From the NCBI GenBank assembly GCA_034421575.1, contig DAOUKG010000049.1, positions 38,250-102,249 of the forward strand: a DNA stretch of 64,000 nucleotides, in the 5' to 3' direction. Within the stretch, counting starts at the first letter, position 1. Each line of letters opens with the position of its first letter. The stretch is from VXLM01 sp034421575. GTDB taxonomy: Bacteria > Chloroflexota > Dehalococcoidia > Lucifugimonadales > VXLM01. The notes beneath the pieces are model-generated. The model did not search any database and was not told the origin of the DNA. It saw only the letters and a program-made list of their open reading frames with translations. Shown one piece after another: positions 49,104 through 57,552 of the stretch. The position numbers and the translations under genes were made by a program.

Positions 49104-49496
49104 GAGTCTAGGTTCCTCAGGTGAGATTGGGAGATTCACGCAGACTCGGTTCAGTCGATGTCCGCGGCGGGCATTGTACAAGAAACCCCGGCCAACCCAT
49201 CGTAGGGGCAACCCTTGTGGTTGCCCGTCCCCGATACCTCGCCACCACCCGTCATTCCCACGAAAGCGGGAATCCAGTCCCCGGACCCTACTGGCTCGTT
49301 CAAACCCCATTTTCATTCCAGGTGGTGAGGGTGAAGACCCTCATGAGATATTCCGAACGCGGCGAGGGATCTACAGTCCTCACTCTTCCAGAACCCACCC
49401 CATAGACAACACTCCCTCCCCCTCCGCGCCCCCTGCGTTTAATCCGTACTCCCGCTTTTGACTTCACCCTGCTCACTCACCCATAATATATCCATC
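49104..49496. other. Divergent intergenic region
   Basis: Contains the palindrome GGGGCAACCCTTGTGGTTGCC (49206-49226), a GTCATTCCCACGAAAGCGGG repeat (49250) and the promoter of the following methyltransferase. A possible TTG/ATG start of the minus gene also lies in here. No other gene. Confidence 0.5.
49458..49487 (+). promoter_or_regulatory. Promoter for a leaderless methyltransferase mRNA
   Basis: TTGACT (49458-49463), an 18-nt spacer and CATAAT (49482-49487) form a good sigma70-type promoter. The predicted start site falls at or within a few bases of the ATG at 49497, and no ribosome site is present, so the mRNA is probably leaderless. Confidence 0.6.
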
Positions 49497-50291
49497 ATGG
49501 ATGAACGACTCGCAACCAACCGCGCCAACTGGAACGAACGCACCCCCGTCCACGCAGCCTCCGATTTCTACGACGTGGACGGCTTCAAAAAGGGACGCAT
49601 CACCCTCACCGACATCGAGCGCCGCGAGGTCGGCGACGTGTCCGGCAAGTCCCTCCTCCACCTCCAGTGCCACTTCGGGATGGACACCATGTCGTGGTCG
49701 CGCCTCGGCGCAAAGGCCACCGGCGTTGATCTATCCGACACCGCCATAGACCTCGCCAGCTCCCTCAACGACGAGATTGGAACAGACGCGCGATTCATCC
49801 GCTCCAACGTCTACGACCTGCCGGACGTCTTGGACGAAGAATTCGACATCGTCTTTACGTCCGTGGGAGTCCTGAACTGGTTGCCTGATCTCGACAAGTG
49901 GGCCTCAGTCGTGCATCGCTTCCTTCGACCGGGCGGCACGTTTTACGTACTCGACATCCACCCTTTCATAGGCATCTTCGATGAGGACGATTCGGGAGAC
50001 ATTCGCCCGACATACGACTACTTCCACCAACAGTTCTACTCCGAAGGCAATCACCAGACCTACACCGGAGGTGACTCCATTGCCAGCCCCGTCTACGAAT
50101 GGCAGCACAGCCTCGGCGAGATCGTAACCGCCTTGACTCAGTCCGGGCTCACCATCGAATACCTCCACGAGTTCCCTCTGTCCTTCTTTCACGCCTTCCC
50201 AACGATGACCAAACACGATGACGGATGGTGGCGCTTCCCTGAGCGCAACGACTCCTTCCCGCAGATCTTCTCGATCAAGGCTACCAAGTGA
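49497..50291 (+). CDS. Class I SAM-dependent methyltransferase 1
   Basis: A 264-residue methyltransferase. SAM-binding motif I is LLHLQCHFGMDTMSWSRLGA, followed by GVDLSDTAIDLA and the post-I acidic Asp. FDIVFTSVGVLNWLPDLDKW is motif II-like and FLRPGGTFYVLDIHP motif III. Sequence is near the UbiE/Coq5-like group used on small molecules. Start ATG 49497 opens MDERLATNRANWNER. Its last codons overlap the GTG start of the next methyltransferase gene by 4 bp (GTGA). Confidence 0.9.
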   Translation: MDERLATNRANWNERTPVHAASDFYDVDGFKKGRITLTDIERREVGDVSGKSLLHLQCHFGMDTMSWSRLGAKATGVDLSDTAIDLASSLNDEIGTDARFIRSNVYDLPDVLDEEFDIVFTSVGVLNWLPDLDKWASVVHRFLRPGGTFYVLDIHPFIGIFDEDDSGDIRPTYDYFHQQFYSEGNHQTYTGGDSIASPVYEWQHSLGEIVTALTQSGLTIEYLHEFPLSFFHAFPTMTKHDDGWWRFPERNDSFPQIFSIKATK

Positions 50292-51013
50292 GTCGCGTCT
50301 TCCATCCGGATTCACGGCGAGAGGCTCGGCAGGAGCCTGTCAAACTCAGTGTCACGGAGGGCTACTCTCGCTGGGCCAAGTTCTATGACACCAAGTGGAA
50401 CACCCTCATAGCTGCGGAAGAGCTGCACTCGCTGCCGATACTCAATAGCCTGGAGGGTGAGACCGCGCTCGACGTCGGAGCGGGAACGGGTCGCTTCTCT
50501 CTCAAGCTTGCGCGAAACGGGTGGAAGGTCACTGCCCTCGATCCCAACTCGGAAATGCTCTCGATTGCCAAGCGCGCCGCCGCCAAAGAGTTGCTTCCAA
50601 TTCAGTTCATGCACTCACCGATAGGACGAGGCATATCCATCCCGTCAGGTTCTTTCGACCTGGTTGTCTGTGCCCTGACTCTCTGCCACATTCCCGACCT
50701 CAGGGGATCTGTCAATGAGTTTTATCGTGCCCTGGCCCCCGGCGGCCACCTACTCATTACCGACGTGCATCCTGACTTCATTGCCGCCGGTTTCCCGACG
50801 CAGTTCGTCGAGGACGATGTGACCTATCACCTGCCCAACGAGCCGCATACCCGTGACGACTACCTGCAGGCCATTGCGGATACCGGCCTCGACATATCGA
50901 AAGTGTTGGAAATTCCCGGCAGAGAGGTTCCCGGGGGCTTCATCAACCCATTCATGCGAGAGAACTTCGGTGACGTGAACTTCGGCCTGATAGTGCTGGC
51001 GCAGAAGGAATAG
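50288..51013 (+). CDS. Class I SAM-dependent methyltransferase 2
   Basis: A 241-residue methyltransferase initiated by GTG 50288 overlapping the previous stop. SAM motif I is TALDVGAGTGRFSLKLARNG and motif II lies in FDLVVCALTLCHIPDLRGSV. The protein belongs to the ubiquinone/menaquinone methyltransferase-like group. Two coupled methyltransferases suggest successive methylation in one pathway. Substrate unknown. Confidence 0.9.
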   Translation: MSRVFHPDSRREARQEPVKLSVTEGYSRWAKFYDTKWNTLIAAEELHSLPILNSLEGETALDVGAGTGRFSLKLARNGWKVTALDPNSEMLSIAKRAAAKELLPIQFMHSPIGRGISIPSGSFDLVVCALTLCHIPDLRGSVNEFYRALAPGGHLLITDVHPDFIAAGFPTQFVEDDVTYHLPNEPHTRDDYLQAIADTGLDISKVLEIPGREVPGGFINPFMRENFGDVNFGLIVLAQKE

Positions 51014-51067
51014 CACCCAAGAAACACCTGAGATCTCGGCCATCTGCCCTTATAAGAGAAAACTCAC

Positions 51068-51688
51068 TTGAGCAACCCCATACAAATAACCTTCATGCGG
51101 CATGGCCGCTCCCGCGCCGACGACGAGATGGTGCACGAGGGAAGGTACGACTCGCCGCTCACCGATGTCGGACGTGCACAGGTGAGGGCGCGCGCCGAGA
51201 AATGGAAGCAAAGCGGCGTCACCTATGACCTGATCGTCGCCAGCACCCTCGTCCGAGCATCCGAGAGCGCCCGGATAGTCGGCGAGGTCCTCGACATCCC
51301 CATAGAGTACGACCCCAACTGGATGGAGCGCGACAACGGCCCCCTGGCCGGTCTCCCCTTCGACGTGGCGAGGGAACGCTACACCAAACCTGACTACACC
51401 AACCCCTTCCAGCCCCACGTCCCCTCCACAGGCGAGGGTGAAAGTGGCTGGGACCTGCTGGGCCGAGGCGCAATGGCCCTCCAGAGCATCGTGAGACGCG
51501 AACTGCCCTCGACACTCGTGGTTGCCCACGGCGGCGTCCTCAACGCCGCCATGTATTGCATAGTTGGAGTATCCCCGCACCCCGGCGTCGTGCGCTTCGC
51601 ATTCGGCGACGCCTGCTTCGTGCGCACCTCCTACGACCCCGAAAGCGACCAATGGACTATCCGGGAAATATCCGCCCAGCCAGATTGA
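51068..51688 (+). CDS. Histidine phosphatase family protein
   Basis: A 206-residue histidine phosphatase (phosphoglycerate-mutase-like). The catalytic RHG motif is in TFMRHGRSRADDE, a partner Arg and Glu in ASTLVRASESARIV and ERDNGPLAG, and the second catalytic His in TLVVAHGGVLNA. Starts with TTG 51068. It would dephosphorylate a small phosphomonoester. Followed by RidA at 38 bp, so probably one transcript. Confidence 0.9.
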   Translation: MSNPIQITFMRHGRSRADDEMVHEGRYDSPLTDVGRAQVRARAEKWKQSGVTYDLIVASTLVRASESARIVGEVLDIPIEYDPNWMERDNGPLAGLPFDVARERYTKPDYTNPFQPHVPSTGEGESGWDLLGRGAMALQSIVRRELPSTLVVAHGGVLNAAMYCIVGVSPHPGVVRFAFGDACFVRTSYDPESDQWTIREISAQPD

Positions 51689-51725
51689 GTCCCTTTTGGT
51701 AAACTCCCTGCAAGGAGATCCAAAC

Positions 51726-52121
51726 ATGAAAATCACCCGAAACAACCACCCGGACATCTACCCCGCAGGCCCAACCTACATCCGCTCGATCCGCGCGGGC
51801 AACACCCTCTACCTCGCAGGCTGCACGGCCCGCAACTCCGACGCCGAGGGCGGCCCCGTTTTCGACCAGCTTCGCGTCACCCTCGACCGTATCGTCCGAA
51901 TCGTCGAGGCCATGGGCGGTACCGCCTCCAACATCGTCGCCATGACCACCTATTGCACCGACATGCGTACGATGTGGCCCATCGAGGGCGAGCAGGTGGA
52001 GATATGGGAGCACTACTTCAACGGCCTCTGGCCCACCAACTCCTACGTGGAGATCACCGCCCTCGCCGAGCCCGGTCTGAACGTCGAGATCACGGCAACC
52101 GCCGTCCTCGACGATGACTAG
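51726..52121 (+). CDS. RidA/YjgF-family enamine deaminase
   Basis: A 131-residue Rid-family protein, which hydrolyses reactive enamine/imine intermediates from PLP enzymes such as serine dehydratase. AAGGAGATCC precedes ATG 51726. NTLYLAGCTARNSDAEGG and the MTTYCTDMRTMW segment match the family, but the catalytic Arg of the RidA motif (NSRVCVEV-type) is not evident: the C-terminal NSYVEITALAEPGLNVEITA has no Arg. It overlaps the next gene by 8 bp. Confidence 0.87.
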   Translation: MKITRNNHPDIYPAGPTYIRSIRAGNTLYLAGCTARNSDAEGGPVFDQLRVTLDRIVRIVEAMGGTASNIVAMTTYCTDMRTMWPIEGEQVEIWEHYFNGLWPTNSYVEITALAEPGLNVEITATAVLDDD

Positions 52122-52920
52122 CCACACCCTCACGGACCGCGTCGACCGGGCAATCGACGAGTTTCCCATCTATGCAGGCGGAGAACGCTTCGAGGCCGAA
52201 GGCGCCGTCTTCGTAAGACACCGCTCCATACCCGACACGTACTACGCAAACCGCGTCGAGCAAGTGACCGCCTCGACGCCGGAAGAGATCGCCCGTCTGA
52301 GCGAGCGCGTCGAGGTTGAGTTTGAGGAATTTCGACACCGTTACTACTACGTCGATCGCGATACGCCGGTGGAGTTTGAGGCGTGGCTGCTCATGGAGGG
52401 CTACCAGCGCACCGACTCTCTCGTGATGGTGCTGACCGGCGAACTGCGCGGCGCGTCAAAGCCCTACGAAATTCGCCTCGTCGAGACCGACGCAGACTGG
52501 GAGGCTTACCACGATCTCATAGCCACTGCCGACCGGGAGTCCGACCGCAGCACGCCCCCACGCACCGCCAACGACAACGCCTCGGAAGCGCAAGCCCAAC
52601 GAATAGCCACCCTTCAGTCCATCTCCCCACCCGTGCGGTACTGGCTCGCATACACTGAAGGAGCACCGAGGGCATTCTTCTCGTCATGGACGAGTAGTGA
52701 CGGCATAGGGGTTCTCGACGACCTCTACACCCACCCCGACTATCGCCGTCGGGGCCTCGCGACCGCTCTCGTTCACCACTGCGTGGCCGATGTCCGGGCA
52801 AGAGGCGCTGGCCCCGTCGCGCTCGAAACCGACCCCGCGGAAACCCCAAAGCACATGTACGCCGCCATGGGGTTTCGCCCGCTATCCCTATCCCACGAGT
52901 ACCTGAAGACCTTCGAGTAA
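52114..52920 (+). CDS. GNAT-family acetyltransferase
   Basis: A 268-residue protein with a C-terminal GNAT domain. The acetyl-CoA motif A is in YTHPDYRRRGLATALVHHC and motif B in ETDPAETPKHMYAAMGFRPL. The N-terminal 130 residues may be a second, degenerate GNAT fold (EEFRHRYYYVDRDTPVEFEA). Overlaps the RidA gene by 8 bp, indicating coupled translation. Confidence 0.88.
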   Translation: MTSHTLTDRVDRAIDEFPIYAGGERFEAEGAVFVRHRSIPDTYYANRVEQVTASTPEEIARLSERVEVEFEEFRHRYYYVDRDTPVEFEAWLLMEGYQRTDSLVMVLTGELRGASKPYEIRLVETDADWEAYHDLIATADRESDRSTPPRTANDNASEAQAQRIATLQSISPPVRYWLAYTEGAPRAFFSSWTSSDGIGVLDDLYTHPDYRRRGLATALVHHCVADVRARGAGPVALETDPAETPKHMYAAMGFRPLSLSHEYLKTFE

Positions 52921-53083
52921 GTCGGTCTCGCTGAATCCGTAACCGCTTCGGGAAGCAAGCCCGTCGTAGGGGCAACCCTCGTGGTTGCCCTTCCCCGTCG
53001 CCAATACATCGTCATTCCCGCGAAAGAACGTCACCCCGTACACGATACGGGGCGGGAATCCAGCACCCAGCACCTAGAACCTG
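52921..53083. repeat. Short repeat spacer
   Basis: Contains the GGGGCAACCCTCGTGGTTGCC palindrome (52970-52990), CATTCCCGCGAAAG and CCCCGTACACGATACGGGG motifs. No gene. Confidence 0.5.
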
Positions 53084-53875
53084 TCACCAGATACTCCACC
53101 CGCCGTCGACGATCAGATTGTGTCCAGTAATCCACGATCCCGCAGGCGACGCCAGCAGCGCCACCGCCCCCTTGAGGTCCTCCGCCACACCGGTCCGTCC
53201 AAGAGCGTTGGCCTGTCGCGCCCGCTCGACCATGATCGGATCGGCAGTCGGCCCTGGTATCTGGCCTGGACTGATGCAGTTGGCCGTGATGCCTGAGTCC
53301 CCAAGCTCCATCGCGAGATAGCGCGTGAAGTTGATGATGCCGCCCTTTGCCGTCTGGTAGGCCGCCCCGCCTCGCTTGAATCCCGTCCCATCGTAGAAGC
53401 GCTTATCGTTCGTCAGCGACCCGTGAATCGAGCCAATCGTGATGATCGACCCCGATCCCTGCTTCACCATCACCTTCGCGGCCTCATTCGCGCACAGGTA
53501 CGCGCTCGTCACATTCATTTCCAGCGTCGCCATGAACTCCGAAACGTCGCCGTCCGGGATGTACGTCGGCTCCGCCGCTCCCCCGCCCGCGTTGCACACC
53601 ATCACGTCCAGCCGTCCGTGCCGTTGGACAATGGCATCGACCATCACGGCGACCTCGTCAGCATCCGTCGCGTCGCACCCCATCCCCTCCACCTTCAGCC
53701 CCTCAGCCGACATCTCCGCCGCGACCTGCTCGCAAAGCTCCCTGCGTCTACTCGCGATGATTACCGTCGCTCCAAGCTCGGCCAGCGCCGTCGCCATCGC
53801 GCGACCAAGATGCGTCCCGCCGCCGGTTACGACGGCAACGCGACCCGTCATATCGAACTGTTCAGTAATATTCAT
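53084..53875 (-). CDS. Short-chain dehydrogenase/reductase
   Basis: A 263-residue SDR. VAVVTGGGTHLGRAMATALA is the cofactor motif, NAGGGAAE follows, and the catalytic Ser-Tyr-Lys is in TIGSIHGSL and AAYQTAKGG. Start ATG 53875 lies 2 bp after the stop of the glutaredoxin-like gene, so the two are one operon. Confidence 0.9.
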   Translation of the reverse strand: MNITEQFDMTGRVAVVTGGGTHLGRAMATALAELGATVIIASRRRELCEQVAAEMSAEGLKVEGMGCDATDADEVAVMVDAIVQRHGRLDVMVCNAGGGAAEPTYIPDGDVSEFMATLEMNVTSAYLCANEAAKVMVKQGSGSIITIGSIHGSLTNDKRFYDGTGFKRGGAAYQTAKGGIINFTRYLAMELGDSGITANCISPGQIPGPTADPIMVERARQANALGRTGVAEDLKGAVALLASPAGSWITGHNLIVDGGWSIW

Positions 53876-53877
53876 AG

Positions 53878-54108
53878 CTAGAACGAGCACCCAATTCCAT
53901 TCTTTCCGATCTGCACCTCGTCGCCGTCCACGTACACCGGCGTTATCCGGTCGCCGTCCGTCAGCGCCAAAAGCTCAGGAATCCGCTCCGGTTGTTGAAA
54001 CAGGTCAACCTCCTCGTACTCCACACCGTCCCTCCGAAGCTCCCGCTTCAGGTCGGTCGTATACCCGCATCCGGGGTACGTGTAGAGGATCGGTTTCGTC
54101 TGTGTCAT
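53878..54108 (-). CDS. Glutaredoxin-like CxxT protein (Uxx-star-like)
   Basis: A 76-residue glutaredoxin fold with YPGCGYTTDL (C-G-Y-T), so a monothiol C-x-x-T active site. The cis-Pro follows in DRITPVYVDGD. The C-terminus ends in GKNGIGCSF. This length, the CxxT motif and the terminal Gly-Cys pattern resemble Uxx-star (seleno)protein-type small redox proteins, in which the Cys may be selenocysteine. Here it is an ordinary TGC codon. Operon with a SDR gene. Confidence 0.8.
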   Translation of the reverse strand: MTQTKPILYTYPGCGYTTDLKRELRRDGVEYEEVDLFQQPERIPELLALTDGDRITPVYVDGDEVQIGKNGIGCSF

Positions 54109-54130
54109 CCTTGTGCCTCTAATGCGTATT

Positions 54131-54772
54131 CTAACCCGCTATTCCCGGCCTGACTATCGGTGTTCCCGACTCGATGGCGCAAAGAAGTTCCTCCACAGCG
54201 TGACAGAGACGACGGAACGAACGAGAACGACGCTGCGTGTGTTCGATGTCGATGAACGTTGATAGCGACGCTTGGTCGCTCGTCTCTGTGTATGCTCGTC
54301 CATGTGGCATAGCTCGCTTTAGCCAAGCCTTGGCATGGACGTCTTCCACATTTCCCTGATACGACTCTGTCTCGTCTATTCCAAGCCTCGTCCTAATCTC
54401 CATTCCTTGTTGGGAGTCCAAACTCGCTAAGAACCATGTTTCGTGTTCTCTATTCGCCTCTACGATAGTGACGGATTTCGCCAAGTTGAGGTCTTTCGTT
54501 CGTTTGACAAGGTTACCGACCTCTTCGACGGGACATTCGTCGTCGGCATCCAAGAGAACGAGAATTCCGGCGCACGATGGCTCAATAGATGCGTACCGGA
54601 CGAATTTCTCATAGTCCTTAATTAAGTTCTTTTTGCCTTTGGCCCTCTTTGGGCTTTCGACTGTAATGTCGTACCTCGTAAAATGCTCCCACAATATTCT
54701 TCTTAGCAGCGTAGGGACAGCTTTGCTGTCTCCGAAACCTTCTACCACCGGCACAATGCTCCGTGGGGTCAT
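54131..54772 (-). CDS. DUF4276-type (TOPRIM-like) protein of a defence pair
   Basis: A 213-residue protein. VPVVEGFGDSKAVPTLLRRI carries the conserved Glu and the first TOPRIM-type strand, and GILVLLDADDECPVEEV the DxD-like motif expected for Mg-dependent cleavage. EANREHETWFLASLDS is a third conserved strand. Start ATG overlaps the preceding ATPase gene stop by 4 bp. DUF4276 proteins are usually found as partners of OLD/AAA15-type ATPases and have been linked to anti-phage activity such as AbiL-like systems. Confidence 0.82.
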   Translation of the reverse strand: MTPRSIVPVVEGFGDSKAVPTLLRRILWEHFTRYDITVESPKRAKGKKNLIKDYEKFVRYASIEPSCAGILVLLDADDECPVEEVGNLVKRTKDLNLAKSVTIVEANREHETWFLASLDSQQGMEIRTRLGIDETESYQGNVEDVHAKAWLKRAMPHGRAYTETSDQASLSTFIDIEHTQRRSRSFRRLCHAVEELLCAIESGTPIVRPGIAG

Positions 54773-56058
54773 GTCCGCACTCCGGCGAGTCGCAGACCTT
54801 CCATGCTGTGAAGCTCGCCAGTGGTAAAGAGTCCTTGCTTGACCGCTTCAGCCTGCGTCTCGGAAACCTCCCCGACCTTCGTCTCTCCGTCCATGAACTC
54901 GACTGCCCGGATGCAGTCAACGGGAAATCGGTCGATGAGGTCCGGGCTGTGCGTCGTAATGACGACCTGTTGCCGCAAGGACGCTTCCTCCAATATCTCG
55001 GCGAGCGCGGTCAGAACTCCGGGATGGACTGCCGACTCAGGCTCCTCGATTCCAAGAAGGGAAGGCCTGCCTAGCTGGTAGATCGCAGTCAATAAGGCTA
55101 GCATCCTCAATGTGCCATCCGATTCTTGAGCAGCGTTGAACCATTGGTTCTGGCCGGGAACTATATTCGAGTGCTTGAACTGCAACACAAGATATTCACC
55201 CACCGGCTCTGACTTGACATCGGTTATCCCCGGCATTAAATGCTTCAAGGCATCTCTAAGTTCTCTGAAACCCTGAGACGTGAGTTCTTCGGGACCTTCT
55301 ACTGTTCCGTTATTGCGCCGCATCCGCCACAACACGGACGCAAGGTTCGATCCGTATTCATCAAGAAGACTTGGCCCAGAGTTTTTCTCAAGCCCTCGGA
55401 GCGTATCGGGTGAAACACGGTAAAACCCCAGGCTGGATAACGCTCGTTGCAGTTCAAGAAGGCTTCGATGCAGTCTTTCAAGAGAAAATTGCGCCCCTGC
55501 ATTGTGGGCGAAACTCGCATAAGCGACGTTCGAATAATACTTGAAGAACAGTAAGTCTTCTGAGGGTAAGGGGCTTGGAGCACTAGAGCCAGAAGCATAT
55601 ACCCCTCTAAGGTAGGCGGACACAGTCTCGGGTTCTATTACTTGACGATCTTGGATGTCGAAGGCAATTTCCCCCGAGTCGGTAGCAAGTTGATAGCTGC
55701 CGTACTCACGTTTGACTAGGCCGTTGCCATTCGGATCATTTGTTAGGACGAAATTGTAGTCAAGGGTGAGGTCTCGGATAGTTGCCGTAAACCCGATCTC
55801 TGCGTCGCAATTCGACAGATGCTGAATGACCCACATTCCATGTCGTTGTGAAATTGCGTAGCCCAGCCCACGCGACACGGCGTCCCTGATGAACCTGAGT
55901 ACATCTAACACGTTGCTCTTCCCGGACGCATTCGGCCCCACGAGCACAGTTAGCGGACCCAACTCCATGTCAAGCTCGCGGATGGAGCGGTAGTTCTTCG
56001 CACGTATGCGGGTGATGCGGAACCCGCTGTTGTCAATAGCGCTGTCGTTCATACTCAT
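54769..56058 (-). CDS. OLD/SMC-like AAA ATPase of a defence pair
   Basis: A 429-residue ABC/SMC-type ATPase. Walker A is TVLVGPNASGKSNVLDVLRF, the signature-like region is AAQESDGTLRMLALLTAIY (D-loop LTAIY), Walker B is PSLLGIEEPESAVHP, and the switch His is QVVITTHSPDLIDR. The IRAKNYRSIRELDMELGP opening is typical of AAA15/21. No own TOPRIM domain: the partner gene supplies that. AAGGTGAAGC precedes the ATG. Likely operon: ATPase then DUF4276. Confidence 0.87.
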   Translation of the reverse strand: MSMNDSAIDNSGFRITRIRAKNYRSIRELDMELGPLTVLVGPNASGKSNVLDVLRFIRDAVSRGLGYAISQRHGMWVIQHLSNCDAEIGFTATIRDLTLDYNFVLTNDPNGNGLVKREYGSYQLATDSGEIAFDIQDRQVIEPETVSAYLRGVYASGSSAPSPLPSEDLLFFKYYSNVAYASFAHNAGAQFSLERLHRSLLELQRALSSLGFYRVSPDTLRGLEKNSGPSLLDEYGSNLASVLWRMRRNNGTVEGPEELTSQGFRELRDALKHLMPGITDVKSEPVGEYLVLQFKHSNIVPGQNQWFNAAQESDGTLRMLALLTAIYQLGRPSLLGIEEPESAVHPGVLTALAEILEEASLRQQVVITTHSPDLIDRFPVDCIRAVEFMDGETKVGEVSETQAEAVKQGLFTTGELHSMEGLRLAGVRT

Positions 56059-56141
56059 AGCTTCACCTTGCAGGATAAGTCTATCACGCCCACCGATATG
56101 ATAAGGTATCCCCCTAGCGAGACGACTACGGGGCCGTGTGC

Positions 56142-57533
56142 ATGAACGTCATCTGGATAGTTGCCGACACCTTTCGACAGGACCACCTCGGCGCATACGG
56201 CAAGAAGCCCATCCTGACCCCCTCGCTCGACGCTCTGGCCGCCAGGTCCACCCTCTTCACGAGACACTACGCCGCCGGATTCCCGACCATGCCCACCCGC
56301 GCCGACCACGCGCTCGGTCGCTGGACGATGTCCTTCATGGGCTGGGAGCCGCTGCCCGACGATGCCACGACCCTCGCCGAGATCCTCGCCTCCAACGGCT
56401 ACCACACCGCCGCTATGGTCGACACGCCCTTCTACCTGCGCGGCGGCATGAACTACGACAAGGGTTTCCAGACCTTCTCCATGTACACAGGGCAGGAGGG
56501 CTCGGTAACCCGTCTCCTGACGCACCACCACCACGAGTCCCGCGACGCCCGTGAGGCATGGCGCTTCGAGGCCGACCGCAACGTCGCCCAGACCGTCACG
56601 CGGGCCATGCAGTGGCTCCAGCTTCACTACACCGAGGACTTCTTCCTCTACATCGACACGTGGGACCCCCACGAGCCATGGGACGCCCCCACGTACTACT
56701 CCCGCCTCTATATGCCCGACCACGACGGCGAGGTGGTGCAACCTCCCTACGGCTTCTGGCAGGAGGCCCCCGGCTACACCGAGGAGAAGGTCGCCAAGGC
56801 GCGGGCCGCCTATGCGGGCGAGGTCACGATGGTCGATACGTGGATCGGCTACCTCCTCCGCATGGTCGAAAACATGGGCCTCACCGACGATACCGCCATC
56901 ATTTTCACCTCCGACCACGGCTTCTACTTCGGCGAGCATGGCGGCCTGTTCGGCAAGATGACCTTCGCCAAGCGCCCCGACGGAACCATGTTCCAACACG
57001 GCGACCCCGGTTCCGCATGGACATTCTCGCCCCTCTACGAGGAGACTACCTCGATTCCCCTGATCGTCCATGTGCCCGGATCGGAGCCCAGCGTCTACAA
57101 CGGCCTGACTTCCGCCATCGACGTGATGCCGACCGTCCTTGAAGTCCTCGGTCAGGACATTCCCGGATGGGTGGAGGGCAAGTCGCTTCTTCCCAAGGTC
57201 CGGGACACGGCCACACCCGGACGCGAGTTCACGGTGACCACCGTCCCCTTCGCCGATCCCGGCGATCCCGTGCGCTCCGTCGACAACTTCCGGCGCAAGC
57301 TGGAGAGCAGTCTTGTGACCACCGTCTCCACCGACGAGTGGGTGCTGCTCTACTCCACCGATGAGGGCATGTCCCAGCTCTACCATCTCCCAACCGATCC
57401 CGGACAGGAGCGCAACGTCATCGCCGACAATCCCGACGTCGCGCGAGGCGTCCATCAGCACCTCGTCAAGTTCATGCACGACACCAACCTGCCCGAACGC
57501 CGTATTCAACCAAGACTCGAACTCAGAATGTAA
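56142..57533 (+). CDS. Sulfatase-fold hydrolase with Thr in the nucleophile position
   Basis: A 463-residue alkaline-phosphatase-superfamily protein. MNVIWIVADTFRQDHLGAYG holds the first metal Asp pair; TSDHGFYFGEHG the second. In sulfatases the (C/S)xPxR motif gives formylglycine. Here it is AGFPTMPTRADHA, with Thr in place of Cys/Ser, so formylglycine cannot form. Thr is the nucleophile in nucleotide pyrophosphatase/phosphodiesterases, so phosphodiesterase or phosphonate activity is possible. Start ATG 56142. First gene of an operon with two aldolase genes. Confidence 0.87.
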   Translation: MNVIWIVADTFRQDHLGAYGKKPILTPSLDALAARSTLFTRHYAAGFPTMPTRADHALGRWTMSFMGWEPLPDDATTLAEILASNGYHTAAMVDTPFYLRGGMNYDKGFQTFSMYTGQEGSVTRLLTHHHHESRDAREAWRFEADRNVAQTVTRAMQWLQLHYTEDFFLYIDTWDPHEPWDAPTYYSRLYMPDHDGEVVQPPYGFWQEAPGYTEEKVAKARAAYAGEVTMVDTWIGYLLRMVENMGLTDDTAIIFTSDHGFYFGEHGGLFGKMTFAKRPDGTMFQHGDPGSAWTFSPLYEETTSIPLIVHVPGSEPSVYNGLTSAIDVMPTVLEVLGQDIPGWVEGKSLLPKVRDTATPGREFTVTTVPFADPGDPVRSVDNFRRKLESSLVTTVSTDEWVLLYSTDEGMSQLYHLPTDPGQERNVIADNPDVARGVHQHLVKFMHDTNLPERRIQPRLELRM

Positions 57534-57552
57534 GTTTGGAGGAACCGCCACT

